Source of the DNA: CAISIP01 sp031396205
Lineage (GTDB): Bacteria; Pseudomonadota; Gammaproteobacteria; Burkholderiales; Burkholderiaceae_C
NCBI GenBank assembly: GCA_031396205.1
Contig: JANNKH010000060.1
Coordinates: 39,914-103,913 of the forward strand
Length of the DNA: 64,000 nucleotides
Direction of reading: 5' to 3'
Each line of letters opens with the position of its first letter. Position 1 is the stretch's first letter. Below are positions 1 through 9,116 of the stretch, in pieces. The translations under genes were made by a program, and so were the position numbers. The notes beneath the pieces are model-generated. The model was given only the letters and a program-made list of their open reading frames with translations. It did not search any database and was not told where the DNA came from.

Positions 1-1
1 G

Positions 2-400
2 TTCGATCAGTCGGAGTCGCCGCGGGTTCCGGTGATCAGCCCCGATGGCCTGTTTTCCGAGCAGCAACGCACGCTCGACATGGCGCCGCGCCGGCTCGGT
101 CTGGATCCCTCTCCGATTGGCAGCACCGCCCTGTGCTTTCGCAATGCCAACAGCCGGCGCCTGCGCTTCGAGTCGCCGGATGGTGCCGCGATCGAGCTGA
201 GCGCCAGCAACTTCGCACACTGGGCACTGTGGAACAAGCCGGGCGCGCCTTTTTTGTGCATCGAGGCCTGGACCGGTCACGGTGATCCGGTGGATTTCGA
301 TGGCGAACTCGCCGACAAGCCGTCAATGCGCCAGCTTGCGCCGGGCGCCAGTTCCGAGCATGGGCTGACGCTGCGGTTTGAGGCTCCTTCCAGGCCATGA
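2..400 (+). CDS. Aldose 1-epimerase-family protein, C-terminal part (cut by window edge)
   Basis: The frame is open to the first base of the window, so only the last ~133 codons are present. The end of the protein carries the pattern typical of aldose-1-epimerase-like mutarotases: a HWALWNKPGAPFLCIEAWTG segment followed by PxxFxGELxxKxSMxxLxPG. Such enzymes interconvert anomers of free or phosphorylated sugars. The stop codon overlaps the start of the SMP-30 gene by 4 bases (ATGA), so the two are probably co-translated. The 5' end and full length cannot be judged. Confidence 0.75.
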   Translation, partial: FDQSESPRVPVISPDGLFSEQQRTLDMAPRRLGLDPSPIGSTALCFRNANSRRLRFESPDGAAIELSASNFAHWALWNKPGAPFLCIEAWTGHGDPVDFDGELADKPSMRQLAPGASSEHGLTLRFEAPSRP

Positions 401-1281
401 TCAATGTCCGCGTCGCCTGGGCTCGCCCCGATATTCTGGGCGAAGCGCCGCAATGGAATCCGCGTGACCAGCACCTGTATTGGGTCGACGCGTTCGCGCC
501 GGCGATCCGGCGCCTCGATCCGGTGACCAGCCAGGTTGAAAGCTTTGCGCTGGCAAGCGACATTGGCTCGTTCGTGTTTGCCTTTGACGGCAGCCTGATC
601 GGAGGCACCCGCGCGGGTTTCCAGCGCATCACGCTGCGCGACGGCATCGCGACCGCGGACACCGTCGCCGATCCGCTGGCGCGCGACCGGCGGCTGATGC
701 TCAACGACGGCAAATGCGACCGCCGCGGGCGCTACTGGTGTGCCAGCGTGCACTCGGACTTCATCGGTCGCCAGGCCGAATTGTTCCGGCTCGACACGGA
801 TGGGAGCGTGCATTGCATGGACGGTGGATTCGTCATCGGCAACGGCATTGCGTTTTCGCCCGACGACCAGCGCATGTACCTGGCGGATAGTCGCGACGAA
901 ACGGTCTGGGTCTACGACTTCGATCTGGAGCGCGGCCAGATCAGCCACAGGCGGCGATTCTTTTCCACCGCCGATATGCAGGGTCGCGTCGACGGTGCGA
1001 CCTGTGACAGCGCTGGCAACTACTGGTGCGCCCTGGTGCACGGCGGCGCCGTCGCGTGCATCTCTCCGGCGGGCAAGCTGCTTGAGCGCATCGAGGTGCC
1101 GGCCAAGCATCCGACCATGGTCGCCTTTGGGGGACCGCGACTCGATGCGCTTTATGTCACCAGCGCCAGCAGTCTGCTGGCGCCCGAAGAGCGATTGCGC
1201 TGGCCCTTGGCCGGCGCCCTGTTTCGCGTCGACGGGCTGGCGGCGCGCGGCCTGCCCGAGCCGTTTTTTGGCGTTGCATGA
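397..1281 (+). CDS. SMP-30/gluconolactonase-family protein
   Basis: A 294-residue protein of the SMP-30/LRE six-bladed propeller family, which hydrolyses sugar lactones in a metal-dependent way. The expected ligands are visible: Glu16 in GEAPQW, Asn149 in IGNGIAFS and Asp199 in VDGATCD, matching the family's E/N/D metal triad; Asn103-Asp104 fit the substrate-binding ND pair. Length is normal and there is no signal peptide, so it is cytoplasmic. It overlaps the upstream epimerase-like gene by 4 bases and lies ahead of an SDR and a sugar ABC importer, which suggests an oxidative sugar pathway through an aldonolactone. The exact sugar is unknown. Confidence 0.88.
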   Translation: MINVRVAWARPDILGEAPQWNPRDQHLYWVDAFAPAIRRLDPVTSQVESFALASDIGSFVFAFDGSLIGGTRAGFQRITLRDGIATADTVADPLARDRRLMLNDGKCDRRGRYWCASVHSDFIGRQAELFRLDTDGSVHCMDGGFVIGNGIAFSPDDQRMYLADSRDETVWVYDFDLERGQISHRRRFFSTADMQGRVDGATCDSAGNYWCALVHGGAVACISPAGKLLERIEVPAKHPTMVAFGGPRLDALYVTSASSLLAPEERLRWPLAGALFRVDGLAARGLPEPFFGVA

Positions 1282-1328
1282 CGACGCACTGAAAGCCATT
1301 GAAGGCAACATTTCCGGGAGAACCCACC

Positions 1329-1997
1329 ATGCCCAGCGCCATGATCACCGGTTGCGACACCGGACTCGGTCGCGAGTTCGCGCTTCAGTATGCGCAGGCC
1401 GGCGTCAAGGTCTATGCCACCTACCGCGACCTGGCCAATCGCCTGCCGGATACGTCGATGCGCCATTTCGCGCTCGATGTGACTGACTTCGCGCAATTTG
1501 CGGCGGTCAAGGCCGAACTGCGCGACGCTCCGATCGATGTGTTGGTGTCCAATGCCGGCATTGGACTCGATACCGGGCAACTCGGAGCGCTCGACTTCGG
1601 CTATGTGCGCAGCATGTTGATGGTCAACACGGTCGGGCCGCTCAAACTGGTCGAGACCTTTGTCGATAATGTCGCCGCCAGCGACCTGCGACGCATCGTG
1701 TTTGTCAGTAGCCGCATGGGCTCGATCGGCGCCAACCTGTCCGGCGGCCACTACGGTTACCGGGCCAGCAAGGCCGGTCTGAATGCCATTGGGCGCAGCC
1801 TGGCGATCGACCTGTTCAAGCGGCGTATCACGCTGGCCGTGCTGCATCCGGGCTGGGTCAATACCGCAGGCGGCGCCGAGGGCGCGACCGTCACGGCGGC
1901 GCAAAGTGTCAGCGCCATGCGCGCAATCGTGGAGCGTGCCGGCAACCACGAGACCGGCCAGTTCACGAGCTATTGCGGCCAGCCGCTGGCATGGTGA
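1329..1997 (+). CDS. Short-chain dehydrogenase/reductase (SDR)
   Basis: Classical SDR of 222 residues. It shows the TGxxxGxG cofactor loop (residues 7-14, TGCDTGLG), NAG at 75-77, Asn100, the catalytic serine in VFVSS (127/128) and YxxxK (Tyr144, Lys148). The ATG at 1329 is preferred over the in-frame TTG at 1299 because GGGAG lies 8 bases upstream of it and the Rossmann strand then starts at residue 4. It sits 47 bp after the SMP-30 gene on the same strand and may oxidise the free sugar or polyol that feeds the lactonase. Substrate is not predictable. Confidence 0.87.
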   Translation: MPSAMITGCDTGLGREFALQYAQAGVKVYATYRDLANRLPDTSMRHFALDVTDFAQFAAVKAELRDAPIDVLVSNAGIGLDTGQLGALDFGYVRSMLMVNTVGPLKLVETFVDNVAASDLRRIVFVSSRMGSIGANLSGGHYGYRASKAGLNAIGRSLAIDLFKRRITLAVLHPGWVNTAGGAEGATVTAAQSVSAMRAIVERAGNHETGQFTSYCGQPLAW

Positions 1998-2018
1998 AAA
2001 CCCTCTCCTGACAGACGC

Positions 2019-2055
2019 TTGCCAAATGGGATTGCGATGCGATACTCATTTGGCA
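2019..2055 (+). promoter_or_regulatory. Putative promoter embedded in a 9-bp inverted repeat
   Basis: TGCCAAATG (2020-2028) and its exact complement CATTTGGCA (2047-2055) are separated by 18 bases. A sigma70-like promoter, TTGCCA (2019-2024), 16 bp, GATACT (2041-2046), lies inside the repeat. A repressor bound to the two arms would cover the promoter of the ABC importer at 2111. This is inferred from sequence only. Confidence 0.45.
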
Positions 2056-2110
2056 TGGCCGAAATTTCTGTCATTGGTGTCGGGCTGACGCAAACTGGCC
2101 GAGGGAACTT

Positions 2111-3205
<1,095 letters not shown>

Positions 3206-3314
3206 ACCGCCATGCCTGTGTCAACGCTTTCAATTTCCCGTGCCACGTCAGCGTCAGGGACCACGTGACGACATAGCTGCCAACCCTTTTCTGTTCACCC
3301 ACAAGGAGACCGTC

Positions 3315-4568
3315 ATGATCATTCGCCGCACCCTGCTCAAATCTGCCGCCGCTGCCGCGGCAACCAGTGTCATCGCTGCGCCGGCCATCGGCCAGAGCAA
3401 CAAGAAGATCACTTTCCTGACCTGGAACATCATCGACCAGAAGGAATTGATCGATGGCTGGATCAATCGCTTCCAGTCGACCCGGCCGGGTGTCGAAGTC
3501 GAATGGCTGGACAAGAAAGGGCCCGAGTTCAGCCCGTTTTATCAGACCCAGTTAACTGCCGCCACGCCGCCGGACGTGATCAACACCCAGGGCGCGCTCG
3601 GCCTCGAATACGCCGCCCAGGGCGCCCTGCTGGACCTGACGCCTCTTTTCACCAAGGAGGCGGCCACGCGCAGCCGCTACGACGCGAACTACCTCGGCAA
3701 CTGGGTGTTCGAGGGCAAGAACTACATGGTTCCCTTCTACATCACCAAGACGCTGCTGTTCTACAACAAGCCGATGTTTGCCAAGGCCGGCCTGTCCGGC
3801 CCGCCAAAGAATTTTGACGAGATCCTGGCGTTTGCGAAAAAGATGACCGGTGCCGACACCTCGGGCTTCATGACGCTGAACTTCGACTGGTTGTACTGGT
3901 CGTTGTTCGCGATGAACGATGTGCAACTGGTCAGTCCCGACCTGAAGAAGACCCTGTTCAACACACCGAAAGCCGTCGACGTGCTGGACCGGCTGGCCAA
4001 GGCCACGGCGGATGGCTCGATCAACAAGATCGCCTGGACCGGGCGCTGGGTCGAGCCCAATGGCGCCTTTGCCGCCGGCAATATCGGCATGCACCAGGCG
4101 CACTCGCCGGCCTACTTTTTCTTCAAGGGGCAGGGCAGCTGGGTCACGCCGGAGTCGATTGGCGTGGCGCATATGCCGGGCAACTGGGCAACGCCAAATT
4201 CGCACGGTCTGGGCATCTCCAAGGGTTCGAAAAATCCCGAGCTGGCCTGGGATTTCCTGAAGTTTGTCACCGATACCGGCCAGGCCGGCGAGCTGGCCAC
4301 GCGCCGAAAACTGGTGACCGGCAACGTCGCGGTTGACAAGGCGTCCTTGATTCAGCTGCAAAAGGACGACCCGACGGTCTACCAGGTGCTCAAGACCCAG
4401 CTCGAGCACACCGACAAGATGACCGGCAACTGGCGCTTCGGCAACGACAGCCGGATCAAGGAAGCCTTCTGGCCCGAGGTGCAAAGCGCGCTGCTCGGCC
4501 GCAAGGACGCCAAGACCGCGTTGGCCGACGCCGAACGCAAGATGGCGCGCGAGCTGACCCGCTCGTGA
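3315..4568 (+). CDS. ABC transporter sugar-binding protein (family 1, UgpB-like)
   Basis: A 417-residue periplasmic binding protein of the extracellular solute-binding family 1. The ATG at 3315 follows AAGGAG at a normal distance; the longer open frame upstream is not used because it would bury the signal peptide. The N-terminus (Arg4-Arg5, then an Ala-rich stretch ending APAIGQS) looks like a Tat-type signal. The mature part starts with KKITFLTWNI, typical of CUT1 receptors. It lies 110 bp after its ATPase gene and 2 bp before the first permease gene. The ligand is a sugar or sugar derivative by family and context, not identified. Confidence 0.9.
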   Translation: MIIRRTLLKSAAAAAATSVIAAPAIGQSNKKITFLTWNIIDQKELIDGWINRFQSTRPGVEVEWLDKKGPEFSPFYQTQLTAATPPDVINTQGALGLEYAAQGALLDLTPLFTKEAATRSRYDANYLGNWVFEGKNYMVPFYITKTLLFYNKPMFAKAGLSGPPKNFDEILAFAKKMTGADTSGFMTLNFDWLYWSLFAMNDVQLVSPDLKKTLFNTPKAVDVLDRLAKATADGSINKIAWTGRWVEPNGAFAAGNIGMHQAHSPAYFFFKGQGSWVTPESIGVAHMPGNWATPNSHGLGISKGSKNPELAWDFLKFVTDTGQAGELATRRKLVTGNVAVDKASLIQLQKDDPTVYQVLKTQLEHTDKMTGNWRFGNDSRIKEAFWPEVQSALLGRKDAKTALADAERKMARELTRS

Positions 4569-4569
4569 T

Positions 4570-5499
4570 TTGCTTGTGACGAGCGTGGGGGCAACATCCT
4601 CCTGGTGGGGGCAACAACGCAACCGCCAGCTGGCGCTGGTGGTGTGTTTCCTGCTGCCGTCGCTGATCATCTTCTTCCTGTACCGCCTGTTGCCGCTGGG
4701 CTGGAACGTGGTGTTGTCGTTCCAGGCCTGGTCGCCTTTGAAGCCGGCGGTGTGGATCGGCCTCGAACACTATGCCGAGATGTGGACCTACGACGAGGTG
4801 TTCTGGATCGCACTCAAGAACACCCTCATTTTCATCCTGGCGTCGCCATTTGCCATCGCCGCTGCGCTAGGCATCGCCTTGCTGGTCAATTCCGACCTCA
4901 AGGGTGCGAGTGTCTATCGCACGATCGTGTTCCTGTCCTACCCATTGATGACGGTGGCGGTCGGCATCATCTGGCGCTGGATGTACGACGAGCGCGGCGG
5001 CATCATCAACTATGCGCTGCGCGGCAGCGGTTTGATCGACCAGCCGATCGGCTTCCTGCAGGATTTCGACTGGGCACTGCCATCGGTGATCTTTGCCGAG
5101 GTCTGGCAGGTGATCGGCTTTTACATGATCATCCTGCTTACCGGCCTGCAAAGCATTCCGCAAAATCTGTATGAAGCCGCGCGCATCGACGGTGCGCCGG
5201 CCTGGGCGCGGCTGTTTCGCATCACGCTGCCGATGCTGCGCCCCTCGCTGTTCCTGTGCATGGTGGTCGGCATCCTCAATTCGTTCAGCAGCTTCGACCT
5301 GGTCTACATCATGACCAACGGCGGTCCCGGCCACGCCACCGAACTGCTGATCACGCACATCTACAAGTCGGCGTTCGTGCAGACCAAGTTCGACTACGCG
5401 GCCGCGTTGACGGTGGTGCAGTTCGCGCTGCTGCTGGTGCTGACGGTTGCCGCCAACAAGGCTGCCGGCGGCAACGCCGGCGCGGTGGAGAGCGACTGA
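4570..5499 (+). CDS. ABC transporter sugar permease (MalF/UgpA type)
   Basis: A ~309-residue inner-membrane permease with about six transmembrane segments. The EAA loop that docks on the ATPase is clear: EAARIDGAPAWARLFRITLP, followed by a helix starting MLRPSL. The start is uncertain: TTG at 4570 comes directly after the preceding stop, and GTG codons at 4576 and 4585 are in frame. The stop overlaps the ATG of the second permease by 1 base, showing translational coupling. It forms the heterodimeric pore with the product of the gene at 5499. Confidence 0.9.
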   Translation: MLVTSVGATSSWWGQQRNRQLALVVCFLLPSLIIFFLYRLLPLGWNVVLSFQAWSPLKPAVWIGLEHYAEMWTYDEVFWIALKNTLIFILASPFAIAAALGIALLVNSDLKGASVYRTIVFLSYPLMTVAVGIIWRWMYDERGGIINYALRGSGLIDQPIGFLQDFDWALPSVIFAEVWQVIGFYMIILLTGLQSIPQNLYEAARIDGAPAWARLFRITLPMLRPSLFLCMVVGILNSFSSFDLVYIMTNGGPGHATELLITHIYKSAFVQTKFDYAAALTVVQFALLLVLTVAANKAAGGNAGAVESD

Positions 5500-6317
5500 T
5501 GCGTCGCGCCAACGCCCTCTTCGGGCTGCGCCATCTGGTGCTGATCGTGATTTCGTTTCTGATGCTGGTACCGTTCTACTGGGTCATCAAGACCTCGGTG
5601 ACCAACGAGAACATCTACGCCTACCCGCCCGGTCTGTTGCCGCTCGAGCCGCATCTGTTCAACTTCGTCGACGTCTGGTACCTGATCCCGTTCCCGCGCT
5701 ATCTGGCCAATAGTATCCTGGTGTCGACCATCGCCGTTGTCGGCAACGTGATCTTCAATGCCATGGCCGCCTACGCGCTGACGCGCCCGTTTCCCGGCCG
5801 GCGCGCGGTGCTGGCGCTGTTTCTGTCGTGCATGCTGATCCCGTTTCAGGCCACCATCATTCCGGCCTATCTGATCACCGCCAAACTGGGCCTGCTCAAC
5901 ACCTATTTCGGCCTCGCGTTCCCGATGCTGTCGACCATCGTGTGCATCTTTGTCTTCAAGGCGGCGTTCGAGGCGGTTCCGCGCTCGCTGATAGACGCCG
6001 CACGCATCGATGGCCTGAGCGAATGGCGCATTATCGTCCGGGTGCTGATGCCGCTGTCCAAACCGGCGATCGCGACCAATGTGATCCTGACCTTCATCTG
6101 GTCGTGGAACAACTTCCTGTGGCCGCTGCTGATCACGCGCGACCCCAATATGCAGACGCTGCCGCTGGGACTGGCGCGGTTTCTGTCCTACCTGGAAGAC
6201 ACGACCGGTGCCTTGTACGCCTTCGCGGTCATGGTGCTGGCGCCGTCGATCCTGGTATTCCTGATGGCGCAGAAGGAATTCATTCGCGGCTTGACTTCCG
6301 GAGCGACCAAGGGATGA
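5499..6317 (+). CDS. ABC transporter sugar permease (MalG/UgpE type)
   Basis: A 272-residue second permease subunit. The ATG at 5499 shares its A with the TGA of the upstream permease; the frame is open further 5' but that part is the shadow of the neighbour. Six hydrophobic segments are visible. The cytoplasmic EAA loop reads DAARIDGLSEWRIIVRVLMP, and WSWNNFLWPL is the conserved segment of MalG-type proteins. It completes the importer with the genes at 2111, 3315 and 4570. Confidence 0.91.
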   Translation: MRRANALFGLRHLVLIVISFLMLVPFYWVIKTSVTNENIYAYPPGLLPLEPHLFNFVDVWYLIPFPRYLANSILVSTIAVVGNVIFNAMAAYALTRPFPGRRAVLALFLSCMLIPFQATIIPAYLITAKLGLLNTYFGLAFPMLSTIVCIFVFKAAFEAVPRSLIDAARIDGLSEWRIIVRVLMPLSKPAIATNVILTFIWSWNNFLWPLLITRDPNMQTLPLGLARFLSYLEDTTGALYAFAVMVLAPSILVFLMAQKEFIRGLTSGATKG

Positions 6318-6351
6318 AACCCGCCAGGCAGCTTGCAGGAGCATCGGAGTC

Positions 6352-6417
6352 ATGAGCCGCCGGGCCGTTCCCAAGGCGAATCCCGCAGTGCGCAGCACGC
6401 AGCGTAGTTCAGTGAAC
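6352..6417 (+). repeat. 66-bp dispersed repeat, copy A
   Basis: Matches positions 15448-15513 at 59 of 66 bases without gaps. Both copies begin at an ATG overlapping or close to the preceding gene and end in GTGAAC, after which the two genes are unrelated. The repeat carries an SD-like AAGG(C/A)GAA block. Confidence 0.85.
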
Positions 6418-6792
6418 GTCCGGGCCTGGCTGCTGTCGCGCTGGGTAATCGTCCCCGGCATCCTGCTGGTCGTCAGCCTGGGCTGGATGGCTTACGCCAA
6501 CGCGCACAACCATGGCCTTATCGAAGGCCGTGTCGTCGACGCCGGCGGCAAGCCGGTGGTCGGCGCGTCGGTGTTGTTGTTCGAGCGCGGGTTCGTGACC
6601 CACCAAGAGCGTGCGCGCGCAACGTCGGACGCCGCCGGCGTATTTCGCTTTACCGACAACCGAAGCCATTCGGTGCAGCTCGAAGCCGTCGCGCCGCAGC
6701 TGGGTCGGACCAACCGCCAGATCGTCCGGTTGTGGTTTGCGGCTCAGGACACGCACCTGACGGAGCCGCTGCGTTTTCCGCCGCGGCCCTAG
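6352..6792 (+). CDS. Membrane-anchored carboxypeptidase-regulatory-like domain protein
   Basis: A 146-residue protein read from the ATG at 6352. One transmembrane segment (about residues 30-47) is followed by a small beta-sandwich of the CarboxypepD_reg type, starting IEGRVVDAGGKPVVGASVLL and continuing TSDAAGVFRFTD. The domain probably faces the periplasm; its role is unknown. The first 20 codons lie in a 66-bp sequence repeated at 15448. A GTG at 6412, at the repeat's 3' end, gives a more natural start (VNVRAWLL), so the repeat could be an untranslated leader. It follows the sugar permease by 34 bp. Confidence 0.6.
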   Translation: MSRRAVPKANPAVRSTQRSSVNVRAWLLSRWVIVPGILLVVSLGWMAYANAHNHGLIEGRVVDAGGKPVVGASVLLFERGFVTHQERARATSDAAGVFRFTDNRSHSVQLEAVAPQLGRTNRQIVRLWFAAQDTHLTEPLRFPPRP

Positions 6793-6793
6793 C

Positions 6794-7852
6794 ATGTCCG
6801 TCGACCCGGCCGTCATCCTGTTCGACCCGGCGCCGCGCAGCGCGGCAATGATCTTTGGCGACGACATGCGACGGCGCTTCGAGCGGCTGGGCCGAGTGGT
6901 CGGGATGCAGGAGAGTCATGCCGGAAAGCTCATCGATGCCCTGGTCGAGGCGACCTTGCCTCAGGTGACCGCCATCGTCGGGCAGACCCGGCTGGACAAG
7001 GCGCGGCTGCAGCGTGCGGTAAAGCTGCAGGTGATCATCAACGTCGAAGGCAATTTCGCCCAGAACGTCGACTATGCGGAGTGTTTTCGCCGCGGCATCC
7101 AGGTGCTGTCGATCGCGCCGGTATTCGCGCAAGCGGTGGCCGAGATGGGGCTGGGCATGGCGCTCGATCTGGCCCGGGGCATTTCGCGCGCCGACGCGCT
7201 GATGCGCGATGGTCGCGAGCAATACGGGCTGGCCGGCAGCCGCGACTGCTTCATGCTGCGCGGCGCCACCATCGGCTTCATCGGCTGCGGCAATCTGGGG
7301 CGCGCGCTGATGCCGCTGCTGGCGCCGTTTCGACCGCGCCTGCTGATCCACGACCCCTGGCTGCCAGACGGTCTGGTGCGCGAACTCGGCGCCGAACCGG
7401 TGTCGCTCGACGCCGCCTTGCGCGAGCCGCGCGTGGTCTTCGCGCTCGCCGGTGTCACCGAGGAGAACCGGGGCCTGCTGAGCCGCGAGCGACTGCAGAC
7501 CATCCGCGCCGACGCGATCTTCCTGTTGCTGTCGCGCGCCGGTCTGGTCGACTTCGATGCCTTGCTGGACCTGGTCGAAGCCGGCCGGTTCCGCGCTGCC
7601 TCCGACGTCTTTCCCGAGGAGCCGGCGCCACTGGATGCGCGCGCCCGCCGGATTGCGGGCTTGTTGCTGTCGCCGCATCGCGCCGGTGCCTTGCCGACGA
7701 CATTGGCCGCCATCGGCGAACTGGTGGTAGATGACCTCGACCTGATCCTGCGCGGCCTGCCACCGCAGCGCCTGCAATCGGCGCGCGCCGAAACCGTCGG
7801 CCGATGGCGCAACCCGCCCGGTCGCAGCTACGCACCGGGGACGAAGTTGTAG
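6794..7852 (+). CDS. D-isomer-specific 2-hydroxyacid dehydrogenase family protein
   Basis: A 352-residue NAD(P)-dependent dehydrogenase of the 2-hydroxyacid type. The cofactor loop GFIGCGNLG spans 161-169. The catalytic set is Arg248 (LLSRAGLVD), a Glu at 275/276 (DVFPEEP) and His295 (SPHRAG). It would interconvert a 2-hydroxyacid and a 2-oxoacid, fitting an oxidative sugar-acid pathway. It starts 1 base after the stop of the preceding gene and is convergent with the Gfo/Idh gene, separated by 64 bp without a convincing terminator. Confidence 0.87.
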   Translation: MSVDPAVILFDPAPRSAAMIFGDDMRRRFERLGRVVGMQESHAGKLIDALVEATLPQVTAIVGQTRLDKARLQRAVKLQVIINVEGNFAQNVDYAECFRRGIQVLSIAPVFAQAVAEMGLGMALDLARGISRADALMRDGREQYGLAGSRDCFMLRGATIGFIGCGNLGRALMPLLAPFRPRLLIHDPWLPDGLVRELGAEPVSLDAALREPRVVFALAGVTEENRGLLSRERLQTIRADAIFLLLSRAGLVDFDALLDLVEAGRFRAASDVFPEEPAPLDARARRIAGLLLSPHRAGALPTTLAAIGELVVDDLDLILRGLPPQRLQSARAETVGRWRNPPGRSYAPGTKL

Positions 7853-7916
7853 CCAGCCGCTGCGCGTCTGGCTCCCTAGGGCGGTGCGAGAAAACTTGGG
7901 GCGGCCCGGCGTCTTC

Positions 7917-8960
7917 TCAGGAAAAGTCGAGCGCGATCTCCCGCTCTTCGCGCAGCGAGCGCTCAGCCTCCAGGCAGACCAGTACGCGCTTGCGCGCATC
8001 CAGCGCCGGCACCAGGGCCCGACGCGCCCGAAATGCTTCGGCGGTCATGCGGATCAGCTCGGTCAGTTCGTGGACCTCGCCGGAGCGCGCGATCGTGATG
8101 CGATCGCATTCGTGCACCCCACGCTCGAATGCGAATCCGCGTTGCTGCACCCGCAGGTCGAACGCGGCCTGGCGATCGCGATCCATCGTGCCCGACCAAT
8201 GCGCACGGATCGCACCTTCCATGCCGGTGAGCTCCAGCACCAGGTGCTGTTCGAAGCCGGCCACGGAATGGTTCAGCGTGACATAGGCGCCACCCGCGAA
8301 GCGCAGCATGACCGACACGTTGTCCGTCATCCCCTCACCGCGACCGGCACGCTGGTTGCCCACCGCACGCACCGATACCGGGTCACCGTAGCGTTCGAAA
8401 TACCACAGCGCCAGATCGACATAATGCACCGCCTCCTCGAGCAGCCAGGAGCCGACACGTGCCGGGTCGTAGCGCCAGCCGGCGGCGCCCGGGCGGTAGA
8501 AGTTGCGAAACAGGCTGATGTTGAGCGACAGCGGATCGCCAATCGCGTCCTCGTCGATCAACGACTTGATCCGGCCCCATTGCAGCGACAGGCGCAACTC
8601 GTGGCCAATCGACACCAGACGCCCGCTCGCGCGCTCGGCCGCCAGCAGTGCGTCGCATTCCTGTGCGGTATTGGCCATCGGCTTTTCGAGCAGCACATCC
8701 TTGCCGGCCTGCAGCGCGGCGATCGCCACTTCGGCATGCATATGGTTGGGCAGCGCGATGTCGATGGTCTCGATATCCGGACTCGCGAGGACTTCGCGCC
8801 AATCCCGCGTGACCTGCGCCCGGGGATAGGCCGCGGCCGCCGCAGCCGCACTGTCCGCGCTGCCACATCCGATGGCCGCCAGTTCCAGCCCGGCCAGGCT
8901 GCTGATGGCCAGTGCATGCTGCCTGCCCCAGGCACCGAAACCTATCAGTCCGATTCGCAT
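7917..8960 (-). CDS. Gfo/Idh/MocA-family oxidoreductase
   Basis: A 347-residue NAD(P)-dependent sugar oxidoreductase. The N-terminal Rossmann loop reads GFGAWG (7-12) and the family's EKP motif is at 92-94 (LLEKPMANT), followed by the alpha/beta C-terminal domain (LFRNFYRPG; EEAVHYVDLALWYF). The ATG at 8960 has AAGGAG upstream on the minus strand; the longer open frame is not supported. It faces the sugar cluster tail to tail and probably oxidises or isomerises a related sugar. Substrate is unknown. Confidence 0.88.
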   Translation of the reverse strand: MRIGLIGFGAWGRQHALAISSLAGLELAAIGCGSADSAAAAAAAYPRAQVTRDWREVLASPDIETIDIALPNHMHAEVAIAALQAGKDVLLEKPMANTAQECDALLAAERASGRLVSIGHELRLSLQWGRIKSLIDEDAIGDPLSLNISLFRNFYRPGAAGWRYDPARVGSWLLEEAVHYVDLALWYFERYGDPVSVRAVGNQRAGRGEGMTDNVSVMLRFAGGAYVTLNHSVAGFEQHLVLELTGMEGAIRAHWSGTMDRDRQAAFDLRVQQRGFAFERGVHECDRITIARSGEVHELTELIRMTAEAFRARRALVPALDARKRVLVCLEAERSLREEREIALDFS

Positions 8961-9080
8961 GGCATTACTCCTTTGATCGTCTGCCGCGGATTTTGGCACT
9001 GCAGCTTGTCCATTATGCGAACTTCCCACGGCGCGGTCGTCCCAACCTGATCCTTTGGTGCCGACGCCCTTCGACGCGGC

Positions 9081-9096
9081 ATTGTCAATTGACAAT
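9081..9096. promoter_or_regulatory. 16-bp perfect palindrome upstream of the ATPase gene
   Basis: ATTGTCAATTGACAAT is a perfect 16-bp palindrome, 20 bp before the ATG at 9117 and within the divergent region shared with the Gfo/Idh gene. It contains TTGACA on both strands, but no good -10 box follows at the right distance, so a repressor site is more likely than a simple promoter. Confidence 0.5.
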
Positions 9097-9116
9097 TGGC
9101 TGTCAGAATGTGTCGG

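Noticed and set aside
7853..7916. Terminator between the convergent dehydrogenase genes
   Set aside because: Only a weak AGCC/GGCT pairing and no T-tract.
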